Origin: Alphaproteobacteria bacterium
GTDB taxonomy: Bacteria; Pseudomonadota; Alphaproteobacteria; Ferrovibrionales; Ferrovibrionaceae
Assembly: GCA_947473805.1 (NCBI GenBank)
Contig: CANJGB010000005.1
Coordinates: 78,168 to 142,167, forward strand
Length of the DNA stretch: 64,000 nucleotides
Reading direction: 5' to 3'
In this document: one piece after another, positions 34,707-43,853 of the stretch
Numbering within the stretch: position 1 is the stretch's first letter
Layout of the letters: each line of letters opens with the position of its first letter
Position numbers and translations under genes: made by a program
Notes under the pieces: generated by a model
The model's input: only the letters and a program-made list of their open reading frames with translations
What the model was told of the DNA's origin: nothing
Databases searched by the model: none

Positions 34707-35524
34707 CAACGTTGCGCGCCGGCGTGATCGGCTGGCCCATCGCACACTCGAAAAGTCCTGTTCTGCATGGCTACTGGCTGCGCCACTACGGCATTGACGG
34801 CAGCTACGAGCGCATTCCGGTCGAGCCCGGCACCCTGCCGGCCTTCATCGCCGACCTGCGCACCAATGGCATGCGTGGCGTCAACGTCACGCTGCCGCAC
34901 AAGGTGGCGGTGATGGACCTGGTGGATGATGTAGCGCCCGAGGCCCAGGCCATCGGTGCGGTGAACACCATCGTGGTCCAGCCAGGCGGCAGGTTGCGTG
35001 GCAGCAATACCGATGCGTTCGGCTTTCTGGAGAATCTCAAATCAGGCGCGCCGGACACCAACTTTTTCAGTGGGCCCATGGTGGTGCTGGGCGCCGGCGG
35101 CGCGGCACGGGCGGTGGTCCACGCGCTGGCGGAATTCGGCACCGTGCGTATTGCCAACCGCGACCCGGCCAAGTCGCAATGGTTCGTCGAGCGCTTCGGC
35201 CGCAACGTGAAGGCGGTGCCGTGGGAGCAGCGGGCCGAGGCGTTGCGGGGCGCATCGCTGCTGGTCAATACGACCAGCCTGGGCATGAGCGGTCACCCGC
35301 CGCTGGATATCGCCCTCGATGCCCTGCCGGTGCGGGCGCTTGTGCATGACATCGTCTATGCACCGCTGGAAACCGATCTGCTGCGGCGGGCCATGGCGCG
35401 CGGCAATCCCGTGGTCGATGGCCTCGGCATGCTGCTGCACCAGGCGCGGCCGGGTTTCAGCGCCTGGTTCGGCCGCGACCCCGAAGTGACGCCGGAACTT
35501 CGCGCCGCGGTGCTGGCCACATGA
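34703..35524 (+). CDS. aroE: shikimate dehydrogenase
   Basis: A 273-residue NADP enzyme of aromatic amino-acid synthesis. The substrate site shows [15 protein letters not shown] and [11 protein letters not shown] (catalytic Lys), NTDAFGF holds the catalytic Asp, and [16 protein letters not shown] is the NADP Rossmann loop. It overlaps maf by four bases and coaE by four bases (ATGA at 35521). Length is standard. Confidence 0.96.
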   Translation: MTTLRAGVIGWPIAHSKSPVLHGYWLRHYGIDGSYERIPVEPGTLPAFIADLRTNGMRGVNVTLPHKVAVMDLVDDVAPEAQAIGAVNTIVVQPGGRLRGSNTDAFGFLENLKSGAPDTNFFSGPMVVLGAGGAARAVVHALAEFGTVRIANRDPAKSQWFVERFGRNVKAVPWEQRAEALRGASLLVNTTSLGMSGHPPLDIALDALPVRALVHDIVYAPLETDLLRRAMARGNPVVDGLGMLLHQARPGFSAWFGRDPEVTPELRAAVLAT

Positions 35525-36120
35525 TCGTCCTCGGCCTCACCGGCTCGATCGGCATGGGCAAGAGCACCGTGTCGCAGATGTTCCGCGATTTCGGCGTGCC
35601 GGTTTACGACGCCGACGCCGTGGTGCACCAGCTCTACGCCAAGGGCGGCGCCGCCGTGCCGCATGTCGAGGCCGCGTTTCCCGGCGTCGCGGTCGACGGC
35701 GCCATCGATCGCGCACGCCTCAGCCAGCATGTCATCGGCAAGCCCGAGGCGTTGCGCCGGCTGGAAAAGATCGTCCATCCGTTGACGGCGCTGGAGCGCG
35801 GGCGCTTTCGGCAGGAAGCCCATCTCGGCGGCGCGCCGCTGGTCGTGCTCGACATTCCGCTTCTGCTCGAGGGCAGGGTCGCACACACGATCTGCGACAA
35901 GGTGGCGGTGGTCAGCGCGCCGGGCGATGTGCAGCGCGCCCGAGTTCTGGCGCGCCCCGGCATGACGCCGGAAAAGCTGGACGCGATTCTCGCCAAGCAG
36001 ATGCCCGATGCGGAAAAGCGCGGTTTGGCGCACTATATAATCCCGACCGGCACCGGCCTGGACGAAACCCGTGCGGCGGTGGCGGATGTGATAGCCGACC
36101 TGACCGGAAAGCGGCCCTGA
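35521..36120 (+). CDS. coaE: dephospho-CoA kinase
   Basis: A 199-residue kinase for the last step of coenzyme A synthesis. The P-loop GSIGMGKS is at 8-15, the DAD motif [12 protein letters not shown] at about 33-44, and the LID region shows RLEKIVHP. Its TGA stop ends at the base where dnaQ starts (TGATG). Part of the maf-aroE-coaE-dnaQ chain typical of alphaproteobacteria. Confidence 0.97.
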   Translation: MIVLGLTGSIGMGKSTVSQMFRDFGVPVYDADAVVHQLYAKGGAAVPHVEAAFPGVAVDGAIDRARLSQHVIGKPEALRRLEKIVHPLTALERGRFRQEAHLGGAPLVVLDIPLLLEGRVAHTICDKVAVVSAPGDVQRARVLARPGMTPEKLDAILAKQMPDAEKRGLAHYIIPTGTGLDETRAAVADVIADLTGKRP

Positions 36121-36791
36121 TGCGCGAAATCGTCCTCGATACGGAAACGACCGGCCTGGATCCCAACGCCGGTCACCGGCTGGTGGAAATCGGCTGCATC
36201 GAGCTGATGAACCACATCCCGACCGGCGCGTCGAAGCAGTGGTACATCAACCCGCTGCGCGACATGCCGGAAGAGGCGTTCCGCGTCCACGGCCTCAGCG
36301 CCGACTTCCTGGCGAAGCACCCGACATTCGACGTCATTGCCGACGAGTTCATCGAGTTCATCGGGGATTCGCCGCTGGTCATCCACAATGCCGGCTTCGA
36401 CATGAAGTTCGTCAATGCCGAACTGGAGCAGGCCGGCAAGCCCACGGTGCCATTCGCCCGCGCTATCGACACCGTAACCATGGCGCGACAGAAATTTCCC
36501 GGCGCGCGCGCCTCGCTCGACGCGCTGTGCCAGCGCTTCGGCATCGACCTGACATCGCGCGAAAAGCACGGCGCCTTGCTGGACGCCACGCTGCTGGCCG
36601 AAGTTTATCTGGAGCTGCGCGGCGGACGGCAGGCGGGACTGGAACTGGCGGCACAGGCGGCCGTCGTGGTGATGACCGAGACGACGGTGACCATCCGGCC
36701 GCCCCGCCCGCACGGTCCGACCGAGGCGGAAGCCGCGGCCCACGCGGCCTTTATCGCCAAGCTCAAGACGCCGCTCTGGCTGGCCGACTAG
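36120..36791 (+). CDS. dnaQ: DNA polymerase III epsilon subunit (proofreading exonuclease)
   Basis: A 223-residue DEDDh exonuclease. ExoI is VLDTETTGLDP (Asp7, Glu9), ExoII is LVIHNAGFDMKFVN, and ExoIII is KHGALLDATLLAEVYL with the catalytic His. The C-terminal part would bind the alpha subunit. The ATG at 36120 shares a base with the coaE stop. A 12-bp palindrome CCCGGGCCCGGG follows at 36793-36804. Confidence 0.97.
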   Translation: MREIVLDTETTGLDPNAGHRLVEIGCIELMNHIPTGASKQWYINPLRDMPEEAFRVHGLSADFLAKHPTFDVIADEFIEFIGDSPLVIHNAGFDMKFVNAELEQAGKPTVPFARAIDTVTMARQKFPGARASLDALCQRFGIDLTSREKHGALLDATLLAEVYLELRGGRQAGLELAAQAAVVVMTETTVTIRPPRPHGPTEAEAAAHAAFIAKLKTPLWLAD

Positions 36792-36806
36792 TCCCGGGCC
36801 CGGGTT

Positions 36807-37505
36807 TCAGACCACCGCGCCGAAAAACTTCCCGATCGCCGCGGTGACCGCCATTGCCACGGCGCCCCAGAAGGTGACCCGGACGGTCGCGCGCATTACA
36901 GCCGCCCCGCCCATCGAGGCCCCGAACGCACCCAGAATGGCGAGCGACACCAGGGCGACCACCGCGGTGGCATAGGTCGCAATCGCGGCCGGAGCGACCA
37001 CGACGGTCAGCAGCGGCAAGGCCGCGCCGACGGCGAAGGTCACCGCCGAGGTCAGCGCGGCCTGAACCGGGCGGGCGCTCATCGTTTCGGAAATGCCGAG
37101 TTCGTCCCGCATGTGCGCGCCCAGCCGGTCGCGGCTGCTGAGCTGCTTGGCCACCGTCATCGCCAGGTCCGGATCCAGCCCGCGTCCCTCATAGATGCCG
37201 GCCAGCTCGGCCAGTTCGCGGTCCGGCTCGTCGCGCAACTCGCGGCGCTCGCGGGCGAGGTCGGCGGCTTCGGCATCCGCCTGTGAACTGACCGAAACAT
37301 ATTCGCCGGCCGCCATGGACATCGCGCCGGCCACCAGACCGGCGACGCCGGCGATAATCATTGCATCTCTCGACGGATTGGCAGCGCCGACACCGACAAG
37401 CAGACTGGCCGTCGAGACGATGCCGTCATTCGCCCCGAGGACTGCCGCGCGCAGCCAGCCCACGCGTCCGACCAGGTGATGTTCGCGATGGAGGCGGGGG
37501 CGCAT
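36807..37505 (-). CDS. VIT1/CCC1 family iron or manganese transporter
   Basis: A 232-residue membrane protein. Its first helix is GWLRAAVLGANDGIVSTASLLVGV, the signature of the Ccc1/VIT family, followed by AGLVAGAMSMAAGEYVSVSSQ, and a soluble helical bundle (about residues 75-130) that in plant VIT1 binds metal. The last third has three more helices. Relatives move iron or manganese out of the cytosol. Convergent with dnaQ; 26 bp from secB. Confidence 0.93.
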   Translation of the reverse strand: MRPRLHREHHLVGRVGWLRAAVLGANDGIVSTASLLVGVGAANPSRDAMIIAGVAGLVAGAMSMAAGEYVSVSSQADAEAADLARERRELRDEPDRELAELAGIYEGRGLDPDLAMTVAKQLSSRDRLGAHMRDELGISETMSARPVQAALTSAVTFAVGAALPLLTVVVAPAAIATYATAVVALVSLAILGAFGASMGGAAVMRATVRVTFWGAVAMAVTAAIGKFFGAVV

Positions 37506-37531
37506 GGTTCAACCTCTCCCCGCCGTATGCA

Positions 37532-37996
37532 TCAGGCCCGTCCCGGCGCCGCCTGCTGCGCCTTGCTGCGACGGTACAGCTCGGCGAAGTCAATCGGCTC
37601 CAGCATCAGTGGCGGATAGCCGCCGTCGCGCACCGTGTCAGACACGACGCGGCGGGCATAGGGGAACAGCAGGCGCGGGCACTCGATCAGGCAGACCGGC
37701 TCCAGGCTTTCCTGCGGGATATTCTTCAAGGTGAAGACGCCGCCATAGACCAGTTCGATCACGAACGCCGTCTTGTCCTGCTGCTTGGCGTCGGCCTTGA
37801 CGGTCAGGATGATCTCGAACATCTCCGGCGCAATGCCGCGCGCCTGGACATCGACATTGACGGCGATTTGCGGCGGGCCGGCCTGGTTGGTCAGGCTCTG
37901 GGGCGCGTTCGGGCTCTCGAACGAGAGGTCCTTCACATACTGCGCGTTGATCGACAGTTGCGGGATCGCCGCGCCGCCATTCTGGGTATCGGCCAT
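37532..37996 (-). CDS. secB: protein-export chaperone SecB
   Basis: A 154-residue tetrameric chaperone that keeps precursors unfolded for SecA. The core reads LSINAQYVKDLSFESPNAP, then FEIILTVKADAK and CLIECPRLLFPYARRVVSD, highly conserved. Start ATG 37996 gives MADTQNGG. It is divergent from the Tim44-like gene, with a 202-bp gap in which I see no defined sites. The alphaproteobacterial secB is normally found here between dnaQ and tim44. Confidence 0.97.
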   Translation of the reverse strand: MADTQNGGAAIPQLSINAQYVKDLSFESPNAPQSLTNQAGPPQIAVNVDVQARGIAPEMFEIILTVKADAKQQDKTAFVIELVYGGVFTLKNIPQESLEPVCLIECPRLLFPYARRVVSDTVRDGGYPPLMLEPIDFAELYRRSKAQQAAPGRA

Positions 37997-38198
37997 GGTC
38001 ACTCCGGTCGCCTGGGGGCCTGAAATTAGGGGCGAACCGCTACCATGGATGGCGGGGGGCCACAACCCGGCCATGGTTGTTTCCTGCCGGTTCGTGCCTA
38101 TCTCCACAAGGCGGCTCCCCGGTTCCAGTGGACCGGCTTCCGGCGGGAGTCTAGGGTGGCGCACGCTTCTGAATCGACGATTTGGACTTGGAACAGGC

Positions 38199-38852
38199 AT
38201 GACCGACGGCGCATTGGACATCATTCTGCTGGCTCTTGTGGCGGGGTTTATCCTGCTCCGGCTGCGCAGCGTGCTGGGCCGGCGGACCGGCCATGAACGG
38301 CCGCCGACCCGGCCGGTCGAGGACAATGTCCTGCCCCTGCCGGATCGCCGTCCCAAGGACGGGGCTCCGGCGCCTGTGGTCGACTTGCCGGCGGGTAGCC
38401 CGGTTGCGGCGGGTCTCGCGCGCATCAAGATGGCGGATGCCGGTTTTGACGATGCTGAGTTCGTCGGGGGGTCGAAGGCGGCCTACGAGATGATTGTCGG
38501 CGCTTTTGCCGCTGGCGACCTCGATACCCTGCGCTCGATGCTGGCGCCCGAAGTGCTGACCGGCTTCCGCCAGGCCATCGAGGACCGCCAGAAGGCGGGA
38601 CACAAGCTGGAAACCACGGTCAAGGCGATCCGCGCGGCGGAAATCATCGAGGCCGATTTGCGCGGCACCATGGCCGAAGTGACCGTGAAATTCGTCAGCG
38701 ACCTGGTCAACGTGACCCGCGACGCCGGTGGCCAGCTCATCTCCGGCGCACCGAACGTGGCCGAGGAAGTGACTGACATCTGGACGTTTTCGCGCAACAC
38801 CCGTTCGTCCGATCCAAACTGGACACTGATCGGCACCGCCACCCCGGCGTGA
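38199..38852 (+). CDS. Tim44-like domain protein
   Basis: A 217-residue protein with one N-terminal membrane helix (LDIILLALVAGFILLRLRSV), a proline-rich linker, and the Tim44-like domain at about 75-215 (AYEMIVGAFAAGDLDTLRSML, then VTDIWTFSRNTRSSDPNWTL). Mitochondrial Tim44 anchors the import motor; bacterial relatives are inner-membrane proteins of unclear role. The TGA stop overlaps the GTG of mltA. This tim44-mltA pair is a standard alphaproteobacterial order. Confidence 0.93.
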   Translation: MTDGALDIILLALVAGFILLRLRSVLGRRTGHERPPTRPVEDNVLPLPDRRPKDGAPAPVVDLPAGSPVAAGLARIKMADAGFDDAEFVGGSKAAYEMIVGAFAAGDLDTLRSMLAPEVLTGFRQAIEDRQKAGHKLETTVKAIRAAEIIEADLRGTMAEVTVKFVSDLVNVTRDAGGQLISGAPNVAEEVTDIWTFSRNTRSSDPNWTLIGTATPA

Positions 38853-40060
38853 TCCGCACTCTCGCAGTTCTCGGCCTTGCCGCGCTTGTCGCGGCCTGCA
38901 CAGTGCCGCGACCGGGCCCCGGGCCTGCGCCGGCACCTCCGGCGACAGCGGCTAAACTCACCTTCGCACCCGCCTCGTTCGCCACCCTGCCCGGCTGGCG
39001 GGATGATCGCCTGGCCGAAGCGCTGCCGGCCCTGCGCGCCTCGTGCGGCACGCTGGCCAGTGCGCCTGGGGATCGTCCGTTCGGCGGCTTTGCCTTTGCG
39101 GGCACCAATGCGGACTGGGCCCCCTTTTGCGCCGGCCTGGCGCGCGCGACCGACCCGCGTGCGCTGATCGAACGTGAATTGCTGCCGGTGCTGGCGGCCG
39201 ACAACGGCAATCCGAACGGCCTGTTCACCGGCTATTTCGAGGCCAGCCTGCGCGCCAGCCGGCAGCAGAACAGCCGCTTTCGCGTGCCTGTCCTCGGCGC
39301 GCCACCGGACCTTATCACCGTCGAGCTGGGCCAGTTCCGCGACAGCCTGAAGGGCCAGCGCATCGCTGGCCGCGTCGTTGGCAGCCAGTTGCGTCCCTAT
39401 GACGACCGCGCGGCCATCGAGGGCGGAGCGCTGAACGGCAAGGCGCCGACCCTGCTCTGGGCCGACGATCCGGTTGATGTGTTCTTCCTTCACATCCAGG
39501 GGTCGGGGCGTGCCGAACTGCCCGACGGGCGGGTCGTGCGGCTGAACTACGCGGCGCAGAACGGCCACGCCTATACCGCTATCGGCAAGACCTTGATCGA
39601 CCGCGGCGCGCTGACCGCCGACAATGTCTCGATGCAGTCGATCCGCGCCTGGCTCGCTGCCAATCCGGGCGAGGCCGCCGGTGTCATGCGGACCAACGCG
39701 TCCTATGTCTTCTTCCGCGAAGTGACGGCATCTGCCAATGACGGCCCGCCCGGCGCGCAGGGCGTGCCGCTGACCGCGGGCCGCAGCCTGGCAGTCGATC
39801 GCGCGTTCCTGCCTCTCGGCCTGCCGCTCTGGCTCGACGCCGTGCGCCCGAACGACACCGAAGGTGCGCCGGATGTCCTGCTGCAGCGTCTCGTCGTCGC
39901 CCAGGACACCGGCGGCGCGATCAAGGGCCCCGTGCGCGGCGACATGTTCTGGGGCCACGGCCCGCTGGCCGGCAGCATCGCCGGCCGCATGAAGGCGCAG
40001 GGCCGCTACTTCCTGCTGTTGCCCCGCGCGGTTGCTGCGCGCCTGCTCGCGAACGGGTGA
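38849..40060 (+). CDS. mltA: membrane-bound lytic murein transglycosylase A
   Basis: A 403-residue lipoprotein that cuts glycan strands of peptidoglycan. The lipobox is VAAC with Cys17, the MltA fold has GLFTGYFEASLRASRQQ and FFLHIQGSGRAELPDG, and the catalytic Asp is in AQDTGGAIKGPVRGDMFWG of the 3D domain. The start codon is GTG at 38849, overlapping the Tim44-like stop (GTGA). It is the last gene of the conserved block before the lut genes. Confidence 0.95.
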   Translation: MIRTLAVLGLAALVAACTVPRPGPGPAPAPPATAAKLTFAPASFATLPGWRDDRLAEALPALRASCGTLASAPGDRPFGGFAFAGTNADWAPFCAGLARATDPRALIERELLPVLAADNGNPNGLFTGYFEASLRASRQQNSRFRVPVLGAPPDLITVELGQFRDSLKGQRIAGRVVGSQLRPYDDRAAIEGGALNGKAPTLLWADDPVDVFFLHIQGSGRAELPDGRVVRLNYAAQNGHAYTAIGKTLIDRGALTADNVSMQSIRAWLAANPGEAAGVMRTNASYVFFREVTASANDGPPGAQGVPLTAGRSLAVDRAFLPLGLPLWLDAVRPNDTEGAPDVLLQRLVVAQDTGGAIKGPVRGDMFWGHGPLAGSIAGRMKAQGRYFLLLPRAVAARLLANG

Positions 40061-40081
40061 TTCGCAGTCTATAGTCGGGCC

Positions 40082-40846
40082 ATGTCTGCCGAACCGAAGA
40101 CGGTTGCGCTGTTCGTCACCTGCCTGGTCGATCTATTCCGGCCGTCGGTCGGCTTTGCGGCCGTGAAGCTGCTCGAGGATGCCGGCTGTCGCGTGGTGGT
40201 GCCGGCGGCGCAGACCTGCTGCGGCCAGCCCGCCTACAATTCCGGCGACCGCGGCGACGCCATCGCCATTGCCCGGCAAGTGATCGAAGCGTTTGCCGGC
40301 TTCACGTACGTCGTCGCCCCATCGGGCTCGTGCGCGGGGATGATCCGGCATCACTATCCCGCCCTGTTCGCCGGCGATGACGAGATGAAATCCCGCGCCG
40401 ACGATCTCGCCAGTCGCACCCATGAGCTCACCTCGTTCCTGACCGACGTGCTGGGCGTCAACGCGGTGGCAGCGCAGTTCGATGGCACGGCCACCTACCA
40501 CGATGCCTGTTCGGGCCTGCGCGAACTCAGCGTGAAAGACCAGCCGCGCCGCCTGCTGGCCTCGGTCGCCGGCCTCGACCTGGTGCCGCTGCCCAATGCC
40601 GAGACGTGTTGCGGCTTCGGCGGCACGTTCTGCGTGAAGTATCCGGAGATTTCGACCGACATCGTCAGCCGCAAGACGGCGGACATAGTAGCAACTGGAG
40701 CCGGCACGCTGCTGGCGGGCGACCTCGGCTGCCTGATGAACATGGCCGGCCGCCTGCAGCGCGAGGGGCATGACGTAAAGGTGCGCCACGTGGCCGAGGT
40801 TCTGGCCGGCATGGCCGATGGCCCGGCGATAGGCGAGCCGGCATGA
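40082..40846 (+). CDS. lutA: LutA/YkgE-type (Fe-S)-binding protein of lactate utilisation
   Basis: A 254-residue CCG-type protein. The two repeats are visible: FVTCLVDLFRPSVGFAA, then TCCGQPAYNSGD, and YHDACSGLREL with AETCCGFGGTFCVKYP. Cysteines of these repeats bind a 4Fe-4S cluster in heterodisulfide-reductase-like proteins. It is the first gene of lutABC, which oxidises L-lactate to pyruvate with electrons to the chain. It overlaps lutB by four bases. The set lies between mltA and an Smr gene, where these genes are more often contiguous. Confidence 0.9.
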   Translation: MSAEPKTVALFVTCLVDLFRPSVGFAAVKLLEDAGCRVVVPAAQTCCGQPAYNSGDRGDAIAIARQVIEAFAGFTYVVAPSGSCAGMIRHHYPALFAGDDEMKSRADDLASRTHELTSFLTDVLGVNAVAAQFDGTATYHDACSGLRELSVKDQPRRLLASVAGLDLVPLPNAETCCGFGGTFCVKYPEISTDIVSRKTADIVATGAGTLLAGDLGCLMNMAGRLQREGHDVKVRHVAEVLAGMADGPAIGEPA

Positions 40847-42258
40847 ACTTCCAGCCGCTCGACTTCAAGGCCAATGCCCGGAAGGCCATGGCGGACCCGA
40901 ACCTGCGCGAGGCGCTGAGCCGCGTGCAGACCAATTTCTCCGGCCGGCGGGCCGAGGCGGTGGCTCGCCTGCCCGAGTTTGACCAGTTGCGCCATGACGC
41001 CCGCGCCATCAAGGACCATGTCCTGGCGCATCTCGACGTCTATCTGGAACGGTTCGAGCAGAAGGTGGTCGAGGCCGGCGGCCACGTGCACTGGTGCCGT
41101 ACCCCGCGCGAGGCGCGCGAGACCATCCTGTCGCTGTGCCGCAAGGTGGAGGCCAAGACCTGCACCAAGGGCAAGTCGATGATCGCCGAGGAGATCGCCC
41201 TCAACCCGTTTCTGGCTGCGAACGGCGTGCAGCCCATCGAGACCGACCTCGGCGAATACATCATCCAGCTCGCCGACGAACCGCCCAGCCACATCATCGG
41301 GCCGGCTGTGCACAAGACCAAGGCGCAGATCAGCGACCTGTTCCACGAGCATCACGCCAAACTGGGCCGTACCCAGCGGATCACCGACGAACAGGGCCTG
41401 GTCAACGAGGCGCGCGAGATCCTGCGGCAGAAATATTTCGACGCCGATGTGGGCATTACCGGCGCCAACCTGCTGGTGGCCGAAACCGGTTCGTCGGTCA
41501 TCGTCACCAACGAGGGCAATGGCGACCTGACCCAGACGCTGCCGAAAATGCACATCGTCATCGCCTCGCTGGAAAAGGTCGTGCCGACGCTCGAGGATGC
41601 CTGCACCATCCTGCGCGTGCTGGCGCGCTCGGCAACGGGACAGGAATTCTCGGTTTACACCACGTTTTCCACCGGTCCGCGCCGGCCCGACGATGTGGAT
41701 GGCCCCGGTGAGTATCATGTTGTTCTGCTCGACAACGGGCGCAGCGCCATGGTCGGTACGGTGCTGGGCGAACTGCTGCGCTGCATCCGCTGCGGCGCCT
41801 GCATGAACCACTGCCCGGTGTACCAGTCGGTCGGCGGCCACGCCTATGGCTGGGTTTATCCTGGCCCCATCGGCGCCGCGCTGGACCCGCATTTCATCGG
41901 TATCGAGGCCGGCCAGCATTTGCCGCAGGCCTCGACCTTTTGCGGCCGGTGCGAGGAAGTCTGCCCCATGCAGATTCCGCTGCCGGCGATCATGCGCCAT
42001 TGGCGCGAGCAGAGCTTCTCGGCGCGGGTGACGCCACCGCTGCAACGCTATGCCATCCGCCTCTGGGCCATGGCTGCCAGGCGACCGGCGCTGTACCGCC
42101 TCGGTGCGCGGCTCGCCATGGGCGCGCTGGCTTTGGCGGGGCGTGGCCGGGGCCGCTTCGCGCGTCTGCCGCTGGCCGGCGGCTGGACGGCGGGGCGCGA
42201 TTTGCCGGCGCCTGCGGGTCGCACCTTCCAGGACCAGTGGCGCGGGGCCCGGGAATGA
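40843..42258 (+). CDS. lutB: LutB/YkgF-type iron-sulphur protein of lactate utilisation
   Basis: A 471-residue protein. The N-terminal LUD-like domain (LVAETGSSVIVTNEGNGDL) is followed by two 4Fe-4S motifs, IRCGACMNHCPVY and CGRCEEVCPMQ, in the last third. The C-terminal ~80 residues are arginine-rich. LutB transfers electrons from lactate. It overlaps lutA and lutC starts (ATGA at 40843 and at 42255). Confidence 0.93.
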   Translation: MNFQPLDFKANARKAMADPNLREALSRVQTNFSGRRAEAVARLPEFDQLRHDARAIKDHVLAHLDVYLERFEQKVVEAGGHVHWCRTPREARETILSLCRKVEAKTCTKGKSMIAEEIALNPFLAANGVQPIETDLGEYIIQLADEPPSHIIGPAVHKTKAQISDLFHEHHAKLGRTQRITDEQGLVNEAREILRQKYFDADVGITGANLLVAETGSSVIVTNEGNGDLTQTLPKMHIVIASLEKVVPTLEDACTILRVLARSATGQEFSVYTTFSTGPRRPDDVDGPGEYHVVLLDNGRSAMVGTVLGELLRCIRCGACMNHCPVYQSVGGHAYGWVYPGPIGAALDPHFIGIEAGQHLPQASTFCGRCEEVCPMQIPLPAIMRHWREQSFSARVTPPLQRYAIRLWAMAARRPALYRLGARLAMGALALAGRGRGRFARLPLAGGWTAGRDLPAPAGRTFQDQWRGARE

Positions 42259-42938
42259 GCGCCGCCCGCACCGCCATCCTCAACGACATCGCCCGCGGCC
42301 TGGGCCGGGCGCCGCTCGACCCCGCAGCACAGGCGGCCGTCACCCGTCGCATCGACAGCCGGACCCGCAACACGGTGCCGTTGCGGGGCCAATTGCCGGC
42401 CGCGGAGCAACGCGACCTGTTCGTGAGCCAGGCCCAGGCGATGGGCGCGACGGTCAATCGCATCGGCTCGACCGAGACGATACCCGACGCGATCGCCGAC
42501 TATCTCGCCGGCCACAACCTGCCGACGGAGCTGATCCTGTCGCCCGATCCCGACCTGACCGGCCTGCCGTGGCAGCGTCGGCCCTTGTTGTCGATAAAGC
42601 ACGGCGCGCCTTGGCCAACCGACATGGTCGGCGTCGCCCTGGCCGTGGCTGGCGTGGCGGAAACCGGCACGCTGGTGCTGCATTCCGGTGCGCACGCCTC
42701 GACCAGCCTCAACTTCACGCCGGACACCCATATTGTCGTGGTGCACGGCAGCCAGGTCGTCGGCGCCTACGAGGACGCGTTCGACATGCTGCGCGCCAAG
42801 GTCGGCCCGTCCTGGCCGCGCACGGTCAATCTGATCACCGGGCCGTCGCGCACCGCCGATATCGAACAGACCCTGATCATGGGGGCGCACGGACCGCGCC
42901 GCTTGCATGTCATCCTCGTCGAAAACCAGACCGCCTGA
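42255..42938 (+). CDS. lutC: LutC/YkgG-type LUD domain protein of lactate utilisation
   Basis: A 227-residue LUD-domain protein. The fold shows VGVALAVAGVAETGTLVLHSG and ITGPSRTADIEQTLIMGAHG, with HVILVE near the end, as in YkgG/LutC. It completes a lutABC set. The ATG at 42255 is coupled to lutB (ATGA). The 3' end overlaps the start of the Smr gene by 32 bp. No lactate permease or regulator of the LldR type is in the window. Confidence 0.92.
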   Translation: MSAARTAILNDIARGLGRAPLDPAAQAAVTRRIDSRTRNTVPLRGQLPAAEQRDLFVSQAQAMGATVNRIGSTETIPDAIADYLAGHNLPTELILSPDPDLTGLPWQRRPLLSIKHGAPWPTDMVGVALAVAGVAETGTLVLHSGAHASTSLNFTPDTHIVVVHGSQVVGAYEDAFDMLRAKVGPSWPRTVNLITGPSRTADIEQTLIMGAHGPRRLHVILVENQTA

Positions 42939-43443
42939 CCCGGCCGACCTCGACGCGTGGTCGCATCTGACCCAGTCGGTCCGGCCGCTGCCCGACCGTC
43001 CGAAGCCCAGGCCGGCAAAGCCTGTGGTGCGTGCCGAGTCGGCTCCACGGCCAAAAGCAGCGGCAATTGCGGCACCAGTTGCAAAACCCAAGACGGTGCC
43101 GACGCAGCCGATCGAAAGCCTGGCCGGCCTCGATGGCCGCAATGCCGAGCGCTTTCGCCGCGGCCAGATGCCGCTCGATGCGACGCTCGACCTGCACGGC
43201 ATGACCCAGGACGAGGCGCATGGCGCGCTGATGTCGTTCCTCGATCGGTGCTATGCCGCGGGCCGGCGCAACCTGCTGATCGTCACCGGCAAGGGCAAGC
43301 TGGGCGATGGCGTGTTGAAGCGCGCACTGCCGCGCTGGCTGAACGAACCGGGCCAGCGCGCGCGCATCGTCGCCATTGCCGGTGCGCGGCAGAACCATGG
43401 CGGCGGTGGTGCAACATATGTTTTGCTGAAGCGGAAACGTTAA
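42907..43443 (+). CDS. Smr domain protein
   Basis: A 178-residue protein: about 80 residues of proline/lysine-rich lead, then a MutS2-type Smr domain (TLDLHGMTQDEAHGALMSFL and NLLIVTGKGK, ending RARIVAIAGARQNHGGGGATYVLLKRKR). Smr domains nick or bind nucleic acids and act on mRNA or branched DNA. The 'Smr/MutS family protein' follows mltA in many alphaproteobacteria; here the lut genes stand between. Overlaps lutC by 32 bp. Confidence 0.9.
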   Translation: MSSSSKTRPPDPADLDAWSHLTQSVRPLPDRPKPRPAKPVVRAESAPRPKAAAIAAPVAKPKTVPTQPIESLAGLDGRNAERFRRGQMPLDATLDLHGMTQDEAHGALMSFLDRCYAAGRRNLLIVTGKGKLGDGVLKRALPRWLNEPGQRARIVAIAGARQNHGGGGATYVLLKRKR

Positions 43444-43510
43444 CGCCGCTTGCTCGTTGTCCCGTACGCGACTACGATTTTTCCACCGCTGATTCCAGCA
43501 GGGGGCGATC

Positions 43511-43819
43511 ATGAAGAAGCCGACGAAGACCAAGAAGAAGGTGGCCAAGAAGAAGGTTACCAAGAAGGCCGTGAAGAAGGCGATCAAGAAGACCGCTTCG
43601 AAAGCGAAGAAGGCGGTCAAGAAGGTCGTGAAGAAGGTGGCGAAGAAAGCTGCCGCGCCAAAGGCCAAGGTGAAGGCGGCCAAGAAGAAGGTCGTCAAGA
43701 AGGTGGCCAAGAAGAAGGCTGCCGCGCCGAAGGCCCGTCCGGTCACCGCGATGATCGAGACACTGACCGCGATGCTGCCGTGGACCGACACGCCGTCAGG
43801 CTCATCCGACAAGAGCTAG
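43511..43819 (+). CDS. histone H1-like lysine-rich basic protein
   Basis: A 102-residue protein with 37 lysines, 36 of them in the first 74 residues. Its first three quarters are runs of KK/KKV/KKA tripeptides with AAAPKA spacers, the composition of bacterial H1-like or AlgP/Hc1-type nucleoid proteins. The last 27 residues are different and neutral (TAMIETLTAMLPWTDTPSG), which could be a docking tail. The start at 43511 has an AGGGGGCG site. A role in DNA compaction or RNA binding is inferred from composition only. It stands between the Smr gene and an XRE regulator, close to the origin side of the window. Confidence 0.78.
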   Translation: MKKPTKTKKKVAKKKVTKKAVKKAIKKTASKAKKAVKKVVKKVAKKAAAPKAKVKAAKKKVVKKVAKKKAAAPKARPVTAMIETLTAMLPWTDTPSGSSDKS

Positions 43820-43853
43820 GCGGGACTGAAACGGCGCAAGGCGGGTCAGCCGC

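Noticed and set aside
36793..36804. CCCGGGCCCGGG palindrome after dnaQ as a terminator
   Set aside because: Self-complementary but without a loop and with only three T residues; weak evidence for a terminator.
38483..39958. 491-codon minus-strand frame opposite tim44-like and mltA
   Set aside because: Shadow of two well supported genes on the plus strand.
43511..43735. Tandem DNA repeat in the H1-like gene
   Set aside because: The AAG-rich repeats reflect lysine codons of a real protein with a ribosome site and a distinct tail, not a satellite.
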